A stretch of 60,000 bases of DNA from Zygnema cylindricum (taxonomy: Eukaryota > Streptophyta > Zygnematophyceae > Zygnematales > Zygnemataceae). The notes under the pieces were generated by a model, which was not told the origin of the DNA, searched no databases, and saw only the letters and a list, made by a program, of their open reading frames with translations. The stretch lies in the NCBI GenBank assembly GCA_037447655.1, contig JBBHKE010002334.1:1-60000 (forward strand), written 5' to 3'. A program made the position numbers and the translations under genes. Below, in pieces: positions 1 to 11,800 of this stretch (within the stretch, counting starts at the first letter, position 1; each line of letters begins with the position of its first letter).

Positions 1-1640
1 GATCATTTGGAGTTTGAAGGTGTTTAAAGTTTAAGAGGGACTTACGTGGAGGAGGAAAACCTTTGGCAAAAATGTATTGTCGTTTGGCTGATTCTCTTAT
101 GTTCTCTTTTGTGGTGAATGCTTCCGCTTATACTGTGGGGATTCCTTTGAGTTCTTTGTGGTGTTATCATCCTATCATTTCTTAGACTGTTTTTTCAGAA
201 TCCTACGCAGCTGTGATTCGGAGCACCCGAGAATAAGTGGATTCATTGTAAATTCTGCCACGTCGCAGTCCTCACCAACAGCTGGCAGTGGGCGGCGTGG
301 CAGACAGTTTAAAAATGTTATTAGAAGGGATGGTGAGGGTGTGCAGCTAGCTTGAATCATGACACTTGTGGAGGGATGGCTGGCGATTTGCTGGACGGAG
401 AGAGTGGCACGTGGAGAGAAGCTCAAAAACAAGAGAAGGAGTGGAGGAGGCTCAAGAACACGTTGGCCATTGGATTTCAATGGAATGAGATCCTAACTTA
501 AGTGCTGACTATGATGAGCGTTAAGATTTCGGACTTTATTTAAAATTGAAATTAATAGTATCGATCGGAGGAAGAATCGATAGTAAAAGGAAATCACGGT
601 GGCTATCAATTTGGCTTGGGAAAGAGTGTAAAACCAGGTCTCTCATTCGGGCCAACGGGAAGAGTTCCCGTTAGCACAAACGATTGGACCGGTTACGGAG
701 CAACACGGAACGGGCGATTGAAGGAATTATAAGAATCAAATAGAGATGGGAAAGATAGAGAATAGGGAGAGGTAGTAGCAATTACACAAATAGATTGGGA
801 ATAGAATTCAATAGATGCTGGTAGCTTTCATTAATTGTCCTTTGGACGAGTGTTACAAAGACATAGACTTTTCAATAAAGTCAATCCTATTCTATTCTTG
901 TTGCCTTCTCCATGTCTGAATTGCTGTGTCTAATTGATGGATGATGGGTCTATGATTTTTGTCTATTCTGAGTGCTTTTGTATTCTAATGCTATGTGATT
1001 ACACAAAACATTCCTCTAATGTGGTCCAATGAAACACTATTTACACATGCTTGTCACGTGAACCTGTATTACTGCAACTGCATGATTGCCTATCCTACAT
1101 ATCCACGTAGTCCATATTGTCGACGGTCGTCCGTACAGTACATTGGTCCCAAGATGTGATAGTGGTCACGTAAGATCGCCGATACTCGATATCGCCCAAA
1201 ATCGCACACAAAACTATCATTATGAGTGATAAAAAAAAGATGTAGAAGAGCTATCCATTGTGTAATGTGCACTTGATAAAATCAGACAATGAGGGACAAA
1301 TTTAACGAGTCAATGTGATTCATTTTGTGTTTTTCCTAATATGGCATTTCTTGATGCAATGTCTTGATGCAATGTTCGGTGATTGATTATTTGTTGGAGT
1401 TAGCACGGTTGACTGGTAGTCTAGGTGCTCGCAACTCTTGAATTGCAGACTTTGTAACAAGGGCGAACATGAAGAGAGGGAAAACAAGCGTGACAAGAGT
1501 CGTAAGCACGATAAACCTCACAAGTGGCTAGAAAGGTCGCATTTGTGGGCAAGGGAACCCGTAAGGACGAGTTAACCGGAGATAAGGCAATGGATTATGA
1601 AGTGGTGACGTCGGGAAAGGAAGGCACAGAAGGATTAGCT
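1..1640. repeat. Dispersed repeat R1, copy A
   Basis: This stretch recurs at 6396-7690 and 12769-14640. Shared landmarks are the TTTGGAGTTTGAAGGTG start (also near 12771), an ATTGGATTTCAATGG-like block near 469, an AATAAAGTCAATCCT block near 874 (also 6814) that looks like a polyadenylation signal, and a conserved short reading frame near 1524. No transposase, reverse transcriptase or gag domain is visible. The copy probably continues to the left of the window. It may be a decayed retroelement, but its class cannot be assigned from what is seen. Confidence 0.75.
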
Positions 1641-2339
1641 TCCGTTCAGATTTTTTTGGGTTTCAGATTTTCAAACTTGTTGTTAGAAAACATTATAACA
1701 TTGGCTTGTAATTGCCGACCTATTGTGTTACTTATTCGTCTGGAAAAAATATCTTTCATTATCATCTGTACATGAATAATTTTTTCTTTATAAGAAATGA
1801 ACATAGGAGTTGCAGAAAGTACAGTTACGCAAATCATAATTAGGTGAAGAAAAATTAGAGTAAAAATGAAAAAATAAAATAGAGTTGTTTATTCTAATTT
1901 GTGTGTAGAGACTTTTCAAAAAAAAAATTCTCTAATTTATCCAATAACTCTATTTAATCGGCAAAAATCTTTACTAAATTAAATTTTGCGTACAGAATCT
2001 GACAAAGCGTGCAGCGTCACGCGCAGCGTTACGCGGTTTTGAAAAAGCAGTAACATGTCGCCCTACATTAAATCATTTTTTGTACATTTTTAGTTAATAA
2101 AGTATTATTTTAGTTAATAAAGTACAGTTTTGCACGGTCAAACACCGACCGTACGCCACACTATTTCCAACGGCACTGTATTAGAATAATTAAACCCATA
2201 TTAAACCTTACCTTAAATAGAACAATGAAAAATTAGAATCATTTACTCTATTTAACTTGATAGAGTCGAAAATTAGGGCGACCGAATTAGCGATATTTAC
2301 TCTAATTACGATTCGCGGTGTACTGTACTTGATCAGCCA
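1641..2339. other. AT-rich spacer, no gene seen
   Basis: AT-rich DNA between the R1 and R2 repeats. I see no supported reading frame, RNA gene or terminal repeat. A short GC-rich patch near 2000-2030 holds repeated GCAGCGT/ACGCG words. Confidence 0.6.
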
Positions 2340-2741
2340 ATCAGCCGACTCACAACGATATCGCGATTCGAACAGGGGAACGAGCGGCGGGTGAGCGATT
2401 CGCGGCTGTTCACCGCAGCCGCGTCACCCGGGCTTCTTCACCTAGCGCGCTCGCAGAACACTCAAGTTCGACGCGTGCGGCTGCGATTCAACGATTTCAA
2501 TTCGACCAGAATGCCAACGCGTCGTTGACCTGAATGTTTCTCACCGGCGGTATTTGTCAAACGCTGGTAGGGCGTTGCCACTGCAGTACCGTACTCTCAA
2601 GGATTAAACCGTACAATTTAGTCATATGGCAAGGAATTTTATGATCTCCCTTCGATATGACCCTAACCACGGAAATTGAATTCAGTTCGAGTCTTCCAAG
2701 AATGCGCGTCTCGCACTTGAGAGTCGTAACGCGGCCGATGG
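2340..2741. repeat. GC-rich dispersed repeat R2, copy A
   Basis: A GC-rich segment with close relatives at 8008-8305 and, for its first 90 bases, at 14690-14777. The shared text includes GCGGGTGAGCGATTCGCGGC, ACGCGTCGTTGACCTGAATG and TTCGAGTCTTCCAAGA. Similarity to the 8 kb copy stops at 2741, exactly where copia pol sequence starts, so this end is a rearrangement junction. Confidence 0.75.
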
Positions 2742-4311
2742 AACTGAACATCTAACTGAAACAAAATTGTCAAACGCACTATATATTCCTAACGGTTCGA
2801 TGAACCTTTTTCCGTACCACAAATCCAAAGAACCGGATGTAGCGTCCTCTCGTACGGTGACGGGACGATTCAAATTTTACGAAAGGACAGTTTTGTAATC
2901 GGAGAAGGCATGGTGACAGAATCCATGCACAGCAAGCTCAACTGGAAACGACCGACCACACCTCCTACTCCCAATGGCATAATAAGCCAAATCTCTGAGC
3001 TTAAGGGAGATCGGAGCCTGTGGCATCATCGTATGTGCCACACCTCAGAAAGGAAACTTACGGCGCATGATAAAAACCAGTTGTGTAACCGGTTTGGACC
3101 TCGCATCCAGGGAAAAGGTTAATGGATGTGAAGGTTGCAATCAAGGTCGGCAAATTCGCAAACCGCACCCAATCAAGGATCTCAATTATAGATCCCAAAA
3201 CTTATTGGAGCTCGTCCACGTCGATTTATGTGGACACATAAAACCGGAAAGCGTCGGTGGAAATCGGTAATTCATGGTAATCATTGATGATTTCTCTCGT
3301 TACTCTTGGATTTACCTTCTAAAACGGAAATCTGACGCATTTGAGAAGCTCAAGGAGTGGCATTTTATGGCGGAACGTAGTGTGACCGGAAATTGAAATC
3401 TATCCGGTCGGATAATGGTGGAGAATTTATAATCTTCGAGGGTTATTATAAGGAATGGGGGGTTCGACATCAATTCACCGCACCTTATTCTCCGAAATCA
3501 AACGGAGTTGCCTAGAGGAAGAACCGGACACTGCAAGAAATGGTCCGGGCAATGGTCCACACTTCGGGGAATCAAATATATTTATGGGAAGAAGCAATCC
3601 TCACGGCAAACTACATTTGCAATCGCCGTCTTACCTCCGTTTGCGGACATAAGACTCCCTATAAACTGTGGCATGGCCGAAAGCCGACTATCCATCATCT
3701 CCGAATTTGGGGATGTCGTGCCACGGTTTACATTGAACATACTAAGAGGAAGGGAAAATTTGCCGCGAGGAGTTAGTTCGGAATTTTCGTCGGATATAGT
3801 TCAAAGGGAACCTTATACCCAGTGTACGATCCGGAAAATCACGTTGTGGAAGAATCCAACAATGTTGACTTTCACGAAGATTTAAAATTTGCGATCCAAA
3901 AATTCGAAACATTGAAGAGAAATTTGGACTTCCATGAAATTTCGAAAATTGAGGCATTTCCGGACAATTGCGATTCTGATTCTGACATTGAGCTGGATTC
4001 CAATGTCAATCCAAAGACATCAAAAACTGAATTGAAGGAGAAACCCGAAATTGACTTCGACACTCAAAGCAATGCTTCTAATCACTCCAGAATGTCCATC
4101 CGCCACGCATAAATCCGAGAAATCTCAACCTCCCTCACCGGTCATAATCAAGGAAAATCACATCAAGGAGGTCACCGTTGCCATTAGACGGAGTGACCGT
4201 GAAAATAAAGGCAAGAAGCCAGCCCGACTATCTTTCGACCGGAAAGGAGGGGAAACTACAAATGCTCATTATTACATTTCCGATTCGAAAGAGTCGGATT
4301 TCCTTTTATAG
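2742..4311 (+). pseudogene. Ty1/copia integrase region, decayed
   Basis: Remnant of the pol polyprotein of a copia retrotransposon, upstream of the RT/RNase H part. Pieces can be read in order: a pre-integrase zinc segment around 3030-3130 (WHHRMCHTS, CEGC), the start of the integrase core around 3200-3330 (VHVDLCGHIKP, then VIIDDFSRYSWIYL), the second catalytic stretch near 3406 (RSDNGGEF) and the region after the core (YKLWHGRKP, LRIWGC near 3660-3720), then an acidic linker to 4311. Stop codons interrupt it after 3267, near 3396, at the position where the third catalytic residue (Glu of the ERKNRTL block, near 3511) is expected, and near 3773. At least one shift of frame is also present. 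No gag, protease, primer site or 5' LTR lies in front. The element cannot encode a working integrase. Confidence 0.9.
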
Positions 4312-4323
4312 CAATCACTTTGC

Positions 4324-5865
4324 ATGAATCTTGCCGGGGACCCCCAATCGTACTCCGAAGCAAGAAATTCCTGTGATTGGGAGACTAAGTGGAAGTCGGC
4401 ATGGGAAAAAGAATATGCCTCAATCGTTGAAAATTGCACCTTTGAAGAAGTGGATTTACCGGAAGGAAAAAATGCTATCGATGCCAAATGGATTTTTAAG
4501 ACAAAAACTGGAGCCTCGGGTGAAGTCATTAAATACAAGGCTCGTCTCGTCTGCAAGGGATTTCAACAAGTTGAAGGAGTGGACTATACGGAGACATACG
4601 CTCCAGTTGTCAAATTCGATTCTCTTAGAATAATTATCGCTATCGCTGCGGCTGGAAAGAAACACGTACACCAGATGGATGTGGAGACCGCGTTTCTTAA
4701 CGGTGATTTAGAAGAAGAAGTGTTTATGAAAGTGCCGGAGGGTGTGACGTCACAGAAAGGGAAAGTATGGCGTCTCAGGAAATCCCTCTACGGATTGAAA
4801 CAAGCTCCGCGGACATGGTACCTTCGTCTTCACAAGGTACTAACGGAGTATGGATTTTTACGCACGGTTCCAGACTCTGGTGTGTACACGAAAGGAGAAG
4901 GAATAAATCAAATAATTTTCTCCGTGTACGTAGATGACTTCATTATGACTGCTGACAGTCTTGATGAGATTTGTGATTTGAAGGCGCATATGCGGTTACA
5001 TTTTAAGGTGACCGATCTTGGAGAAGTCAAATATATCTTGGGAATTGAGATGATCCGATTTGATAACGGCGATATTAAATTAAGTCAGGCGCAATACTGT
5101 CGTGAAATATTATCCAGATTTTCGATGCTTGACGCGAAGCCGGTTACAACGCCTTTAGACTCGAAAGTACAGATTCGCAAATTTGAGGAGGAATCGGATA
5201 TTCGTGTCCCATATCGTGAAGCGATTGGGAGCCTAATGTATCTTAGTGTGGGTACGCGGCCCGATATTTCGGCTGCCGTTTCTGTCGTAAGTCGATATTG
5301 TCAGACGCCTAAAAAGGCGCATTGGGAGGCTGTGAAGCGCATATTCCGCTACTTGGCAGGTACAATTGACGTTGGCCTTTTATTTCGTGCAGGAGATCCT
5401 TTGGAGTGCATCGGATACTGTGATGCAGATTGGGGTGGAGATTTCGATACTGGCAAATCCACCTCAGGTTACGCTTTTATATTTGGTGGGGCGGCAATCT
5501 CTTGGAGTTCGCGTCTCCAGCCTACCGTCGCGTTGAGTTCAACTGAAGCAGAATATATGGCCGCGTGCCATGCTTCCAAGGCATCTATATGGATCAAAGA
5601 AATTCTAACTGAGTTGAAATTTCCGGTTGGCTGTCTCACAATTTTTACGGACAGCATGAGTTCTATGGCACTTGTGAAAAATCCTGTTTTTCAGAAAGGA
5701 ACGAAACATATTCGTATTCAATGGCATTTCGTGAAGGACCTGGTAATGGCAAAAGAAATCGAGTTTAAATATGTGACGACTTTGGAGGAAGCTGCCGATA
5801 TGTTGACGAAGGCAGCCGTGTATGACGTACTGTTACGTGGAAGACCTAAGTTAGGTTTATATTGA
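4324..5865 (+). CDS. Ty1/copia reverse transcriptase-RNase H
   Basis: An uninterrupted 513-residue frame covering the C-terminal half of copia Pol. The reverse transcriptase starts near residue 15; visible landmarks are KWIFKTK (55-61), QMDVETAFLNG (117-127, first catalytic Asp at 119), LYGLKQAPRTW (155-165) and the catalytic YVDD (202-205). RNase H follows with YCDADWGGD (365-373), LSSTEAEYMA (404-413) and FTDSMSS (441-447). It would copy element RNA into DNA and degrade the RNA strand of the hybrid. The frame is intact although the upstream integrase is full of stops; it has no promoter of its own that I can see, and the ATG at 4324 is only the first Met after the last upstream stop. It is best read as a recently active element now broken. 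Confidence 0.95.
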   Translation: MNLAGDPQSYSEARNSCDWETKWKSAWEKEYASIVENCTFEEVDLPEGKNAIDAKWIFKTKTGASGEVIKYKARLVCKGFQQVEGVDYTETYAPVVKFDSLRIIIAIAAAGKKHVHQMDVETAFLNGDLEEEVFMKVPEGVTSQKGKVWRLRKSLYGLKQAPRTWYLRLHKVLTEYGFLRTVPDSGVYTKGEGINQIIFSVYVDDFIMTADSLDEICDLKAHMRLHFKVTDLGEVKYILGIEMIRFDNGDIKLSQAQYCREILSRFSMLDAKPVTTPLDSKVQIRKFEEESDIRVPYREAIGSLMYLSVGTRPDISAAVSVVSRYCQTPKKAHWEAVKRIFRYLAGTIDVGLLFRAGDPLECIGYCDADWGGDFDTGKSTSGYAFIFGGAAISWSSRLQPTVALSSTEAEYMAACHASKASIWIKEILTELKFPVGCLTIFTDSMSSMALVKNPVFQKGTKHIRIQWHFVKDLVMAKEIEFKYVTTLEEAADMLTKAAVYDVLLRGRPKLGLY

Positions 5866-5883
5866 CTTGGCGATTCTCAAATT

Positions 5884-5893
5884 GAGGAGGGGA
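5884..5893 (+). other. Polypurine tract of the copia element
   Basis: GAGGAGGGGA lies just after the pol stop codon and one base before the TGTTAG start of the LTR. This is the usual place and composition of the plus-strand primer in LTR retrotransposons. Confidence 0.8.
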
Positions 5894-5894
5894 T

Positions 5895-6395
5895 TGTTAG
5901 GTTTAATTCTGAGAATCGGACGTCCGCCGATTCTTCATTAATTTGTGTTCGTGGAATACAGACGCGATTCATGTTTCGCGTCCGATGAAATATTCGATGT
6001 GTATGGTGAAGCGGCAATACAATTTGTACGGCCGACCCTGTGGCGATCCCGCCACATTTTGGTTTGTTTACAGAGAGAGAGAGAATTCTGGGAGAGAAGG
6101 GTAGCTTGAGGTAGCTTAGGAGCTGTAGACTATGGCCGGCGTACCTTTGCGTGTACCTGGTCATCTTTAGTGAAGGGATTATGTTTTGTATTGATTCTAG
6201 GGATATTTGTTCTTTGTTTATGTAGAGGGTATTTAGTGGGAGTGTGTGTGTGCGGAAAGTATCACTGAATTTGTATTAAGGAGGGGAAAAGCCTCTGGTG
6301 AAATAAAGTTTTATTTTGCTGGACTTCCTTATTGTCTTTATCTTGCTTCCGCTGTGGTACATTTGTTATTATCATTTTTGTCTTGCATTCTTTCA
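5895..6395 (+). repeat. 3' LTR of the copia element
   Basis: Begins with TGTTAG directly after the polypurine tract and ends near a CA at 6394-6395, where R1 repeat sequence resumes (AAGGACACGTTGGG). It holds an AATAAAG near 6302 that could serve as polyadenylation signal. No second LTR was found in the window, so the 5' LTR has been lost. The right end is uncertain by some tens of bases because the inverted terminal dinucleotides are the only guide. Confidence 0.75.
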
Positions 6396-7690
6396 AAGGA
6401 CACGTTGGGCATTGAAGTTCAATGGAATGAGATCTTAATTTAAGTGCTGGCTAGGATGAGCGTTAAGATTTCGGACCTTTTTTAAGATTGCAACAAATAG
6501 TATCGATCGAAGGAAGAATCCACAGTAATAGGAAAATAGTGTAGCAATCAATTTGGCTTGGGAGAGAGTGCAAAACCAGGTCGCTCATTCGGGCCAACGG
6601 GAAATGTTCACGTAACCACAACGATTGGACTGGTTACCGATCAACAGGTAATAGGCGCTTGAAGGAGTTACAAGAATCAAATAGAGATGGAAAAGATAGA
6701 GAATAGGGGGAGATAGTAGCATTTGCACATTAGATTGGGAATAGAATTCAATAGAAGCTAGTAGCTTTCATTAATTGTCTTTTGGACGAATGTTACAAAG
6801 ACATGGAATTTTCAATAAAGTCAATCCTATTTATGTTCGTTGCCTTCTCCATGTCTGAATTGCTGTACCTAATTGATGGATGAAAGGTCTATGATTTTTG
6901 TCTATTGTGAGCGCTTTTGTACTCTAATGTTATGTGATTACACAAATCACTCCTCTAATGTGGTCTAATGAAACACTATTTACACATGCTTGTCACATGA
7001 ACCTGTATGATTGCAACTGCGTGATTGCTTATCATACATCTCCACCTCGTCCAAATTGTCGACGTTCGTCCGTACAGTGCATTGGTTCCATGATGTGATA
7101 GTGGTGACGCAAGATTTCCGATGCTCAATATCGCCCAATATCACACACAAAACTATCATTATGAGTGATGAAAAAAAGATGTAGAAAGAGTGGTCCATTA
7201 TGTAATGTTCACTTGATAAAATCAGACAACGAGGAACAAATTTAACGAGTCAATGTGATTCGTTTTGTGTTTTTTTAATATGCCATTTTTGATGCAATGT
7301 CCAGGTGATTGATTATTTGTTGGAGTAAGCACGGTTGAGTAGTCTAGGTGCTTGAAACTCTTGCATTGGAGAAATTGTAACAAGGGCGAACATGAGGAGA
7401 GGGGAAACAAGTGTGACAAGAGTCATAAGCACGATAAGCCTCACAAGTGGCTAGAACGGTCGCATTTGTGGGCAAGGGAAGCCGTACGGATGTGTTAACT
7501 GGAGGCAAGGCAATGGATTATGAGGTGGTGACGTCGAGAAAGGAAGGCACAGATGGATCAGCTTCCATTTAAATTGTTTTGGGTTTCAGATTTTCAAACT
7601 TGTTGTGAGAAAATATTACAACATCGGTTTGCAATTGCCAACTATTTTGTTCCATAATACGTTTGAAAAAAGACCTTTCCATTTATCCTC
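6396..7690. repeat. Dispersed repeat R1, copy B (3' part)
   Basis: Matches R1 copy A from about its base 450 onward (for example ATGGAATGAGATC, the AATAAAGTCAATCC block at 6814 and the GTGGGCAAGGGA block near 7469). The front part of this copy is missing because the copia element joins here. It runs into the inverted-repeat element P1. Confidence 0.75.
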
Positions 7691-7711
7691 TGTACATGAA
7701 TGATATGAATG

Positions 7712-8007
7712 ATATCCACCCGTACCCGAATAAGTATAAAATTGATGGTACATCTCCCTCATGCCTCACTATACCAAAAGTACAAAGTACAATTATACCA
7801 AAAGTACAATGCTGGATAGTATGGACAGTACATATCCTTCAATTTTTTTCGTTTTTTGCTTACCCGACCGTACCCTATTTATTTTTTTATTGTGAATCAC
7901 CCGCCCGAATCCGCCCGGCCACCAGAATTTGGCACCCGAATCCGTTCCGGATCCGGCGCGGGCGGTCGGGTAACGGTCGGGTACGGATTCGGGTACTCGA
8001 TTGCGAC
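7712..8007. mobile_element. Short GGGTAC/CCCG-rich element P1
   Basis: About 300 bases that recur in inverted orientation at 14781-15085 (shared: TGTGAATCACCCGCCCGAATCC, split here as TGAATCACCCGCCC; TGCTTACCCGACCGTA; GGTACATCTCCCT). Its ends are rich in inverted copies of CCGTACCCGAAT and ATTCGGGTAC, which suggests a non-autonomous DNA transposon. No target-site duplication could be fixed, so the superfamily is open. Confidence 0.55.
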
Positions 8008-8305
8008 CTTTGCTACCCGGGCTTCTTCATCTAGCGCCTCGAGTCTTTGACGCGTGCGACTGCGATTCAATGATTTCACTTCCTCCAAAATGCCAACGCG
8101 TCGTTGACCTGAATGTTTAGCACCGGCGATATTTGTCAAACGCTGGTAGGGCGTTGACCGCAGCAGTGCCGTAATGTCAAGGATTTGACCGTACACTTTT
8201 GTCAGCTGGCAAGCAATTTGCTGATCTCCGTTCGATATGACCGTAACCACGGAATTGGATTCAGTTCGAGTCTTCCAAGAGTGCGAGAGTCGTAACGCGG
8301 TCGAT
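8008..8305. repeat. GC-rich dispersed repeat R2, copy B
   Basis: Close relative of 2440-2741 (shared ACGCGTCGTTGACCTGAATG, CAAACGCTGGTAGGGCGTTG, TTCGAGTCTTCCAAGA). It lies about 540 bases in front of the pherophorin start codon, so repeat-derived DNA forms part of that gene's upstream region. Confidence 0.75.
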
Positions 8306-8848
8306 GACGGTTCGCAATTTGGTCGAATGGCAGTCTGGTCACGTCGCACGCGTGTGCACAAAGGACAGTTTCAGACCAGTCCAGCTTCCGTACACGGAAG
8401 CGTACTTTCCAGGAAGCGCTCCAGTACAGTCGCATGCGGTGCTGCAGTGCGCCTTTTCCGCCGTCCACCGCAATTCGCCGCGTTCCTCGATTCGGAATTG
8501 TGAACCCGCCACACGTCACGTCACAGCCAGGCAGAGAGGCGCCGCAGCCGAATACGCGCTTACAGCCGTCGATCTAGGCAGCGACAGATCTGGAGCGTGC
8601 GATGGTTCCTCTCACGTTTCAGTGGCGGCAATCCCTGCGACAAGCTGCGGCTCCACCCTCGCAGCAACTTCTTTTAAATACTGACTTGGGACGGAGGGGA
8701 AAACTACCGAAGAAAAACATCTCTCTAAGAGTATATTCACTATTACAACAGCCTAGAGGGAAACCGGCTCAAAACTTGAAAGCTTTCAAACATTTGTTCA
8801 TTAAGTATAGTGATTCTAAGCGAGACAGAGAGGAGAAAAAAGACCCAA
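8306..8848 (+). promoter_or_regulatory. Upstream region of the pherophorin gene
   Basis: GC-rich to about 8660, then AT-rich up to the start codon. A TATA-like TTTTAAATA at about 8671-8679 lies 170 bases before the ATG and is a possible core promoter element. The transcription start cannot be read from sequence. Confidence 0.35.
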
Positions 8849-11800
8849 ATGGCTAAGGCGAATCTATCTCCCAAACTTGGTTGGAGCTTGGTCATGTGTG
8901 CCGTGGCGATGGCGATGAGCCACACTATTTCTTGTGCGGAGGCGGCACGCAGTTTCGGAATGAGGGTTGAGCGCGATAAAATGGCAAACCGCGTGTCCGG
9001 GCGAACTTTGATGACAGTCTCCTCCACTTACTTCCCCGACTGCGATTTTTTCCTTTTCTCGGACAACGACACCATCCCAAGCATCAGGTAGAATCTAAAA
9101 CCCAACTCGGTTTCTCCATTTGGCTGCGTTTAGATGTTGAAAATATAGATATTTGGATTCCTTTACATCGGATTGAGCACTTAGAACATTGAGCTGGAAA
9201 CCAACCAGCCTGGAGTAGGATGGGGAGGGTAGAGGAAGAGAGAGCGATGATGGCGAAGATAGGCGGTAGGGAAGGAGAGAGTGCAGGATTAAGGCAGAGT
9301 GAAGGATTTACGCAGAGTGAGTTGAAGGGAGGCGGGAGAGGGAGAGGGAGAAGTTGAGAGAGGGATAGGTAGGTAGGAAAATAGGTGGGAAAATAGGGAG
9401 GGAAATGTTCATTAGGTGCGAGTGTTGACAGTAGATAGCGGTGAAAAAGGGAATGGGGAAGTGGGAGAATGAGCGGAAAGGGATTGGGAACGAGAGGGGG
9501 TTATTGCGCAAGATGGAAAGGGGACTAAGAGTGAGGGGAAAGATGAGGGAAATGGTAGAGTCGGGATGGTGGGTACATTATTTTCCTCACCTTCTCCTCT
9601 TTCCCCGATATTCCCTCTCGCCTCTTCTCCCTATCACCTTTTATCCTCCCCCCACTTTTGTTCTCACTTCTCCTCTTTCTTTACCTCACCTCGTCTCCCG
9701 CTCTCTCATTATTATTCTCTCTGATTTTCCTTTATTTTTTCTAAACCTCTTTGCTATTTCGGCCTAAGATGAAATCAGCAACTTCTGCGGTAAAATCATA
9801 TTTTTGAATGCTCATGAAATCCGTATAACAAGCCCTCTCGGATTTTTTTGTATTATTTTTTCAATCTGAAAATACCCTTTTAAAAAAAAAAAGTGAAACA
9901 TAAAATACTGACAGCATGCTTATAAAACAGTCAACGATCATAACTTTGGAGCTCCATAAATTTCTTGAAACTTTCACTTTTTTCCTTTTTGTTCAATGTT
10001 CTCTTCAAATTTACGCGTAATAAAATGAACGATTTTACTCAATCCCAGTTTCTGACCGGATATCAGAATGTTGAATAGTTTCCGGTCATTTTGTGATTTA
10101 TCTTTTAGGAGCTCCAGTTTATTCTCCGGTTTTAAGTGGAAGTTTGATTTTTGACCCACAATTACTCTGGTGTGTCGTCGATAATCAGAAAATGTTGTTT
10201 TTAGGCGCAAAATGAACCCGTTTGCATATTCCAGTTCCAAACGTCCAACTCTAGTATTGTGCTTTTCATGATCATTCAAATCCAAACCGTTTTACAATCT
10301 CACTATCAAAGTAGTATTTATGTAATAACACCAATCCTTTAATCCATCTTACCGTTGCCTATTCGCAAATTTGGATTTCCATGCTTTTTGGAAATCAAAC
10401 AATCCCGAAGATAAACCAAGAAATTCAAATCTGTGTCCAAGTGCACAGAACACGAATCCTATTTTCCTTTCTACTTTGAGAAGACAATTCATTATATTTT
10501 AGCATCCCATATATTCGATGTTTTAGTTTCATATTCGAGTTCACTTGAAAAACACAAATTTAACTGACGCGAAAGTTGTGGTCCATTTCAGTTTGGACGG
10601 ATCGAGTGACACAGGGGTAGGGCCATACGTTATGGACTCCGTGAGTGGAGAGATTATTGAAGTGGATAGTTCTGGAGATGCCTATTTCATCTGCTCGGAT
10701 AAGGCGGGAACTAGCGTTGGGAACCAGTTCTACGTCAACGGACAACAAGCCCAGATGAAGTTCCGCACTTTTAATTCGGTAAGTTCTACAAATTGGGAGG
10801 AACTCCGTGCCTCATCGGCACATGATAATCTGCCACTCGTTGATCTCTATATTTAAGGTGGATGTGTCTAAACTGGTTCATTTTCAGTAACTACAACAGG
10901 CCAGTGTACAAACTTTCAGTTCATGGAAGGTTTTGTTTTCCACAAACATAGCAAAGCAGTCACAACTTGACAAGGACTCAAATCTATTAGAACACAGTTG
11001 GATGGAGGCTTATAGGATACAGTTTGGCATCTATTGCAGGCGCCGAAGAGCTACTACGAAAACTCTTGCTTTGCGATTCCTCTCACCGCGGTACAAATTC
11101 CAAGCGGCAATAGCGTCATAAACCTCAACTTGGGGGACACATACCAACAAATTTACCCCGACGAGCGCCGATGCCTTATCTTTGCCACGGGCCCCTCTAT
11201 CGCACCTTGCACCTGTTCACCGTCCGTTACCCCCGTTCCTTCCCCTTCACCTCCTCCTCCCTCACCTCCTCCTCCTTCGCCATCACCTCCCCCTCCACCG
11301 TCACCTCCTCCACCATGTTCTCCACCTTCACCTCCTCCTCCCTCACCTCCTCCTCCTTCGCCATCTCCTCCTCCTCCTTCACCATCGCCTCCTCCACCTT
11401 CACCTCCTCCTCCACCTCCTCCTCCTTCACCGTCACCTCCTCCTCCTTCACCGTCACCTCCTCCTCCTTCGCCGTCACCTCCTCCTCCCTCACCTTCTCC
11501 CCCGCCTCCATCACCCCCCCCACCTCCACCATCTCCTCCCCCTCCTTCGCCTTCACCTCCTCCACCATCGCCTCCTCCTCCGCCCCCTCCTTCACCACCG
11601 CCTCCTCCCGCATGCACCACCTCTTGCCCATCCACTCCATTGGAGCTTTGTGACTTCTATTTCGAGGGATACAAAAGCAAAATCCCAACGTTCACGCTTG
11701 TAAATGACGAGGGAACGAGCTTGAGCCCCGGTTTGAGGACGAATAAAACAGGAGATGAGATTGTCGTTGAGGTGGACGAGTCCGGTTTAGCTCTCTTCCG

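Noticed and set aside
11153-11703. Long frames on both strands and other phases through the pherophorin rod (poly-Gly-Glu, poly-Ser-Thr, poly-Leu-His)
   Set aside because: They arise from the CCTCCT-type repeat of the Ser-Pro rod read in other frames; only the Pro frame joins two homologous folded domains.
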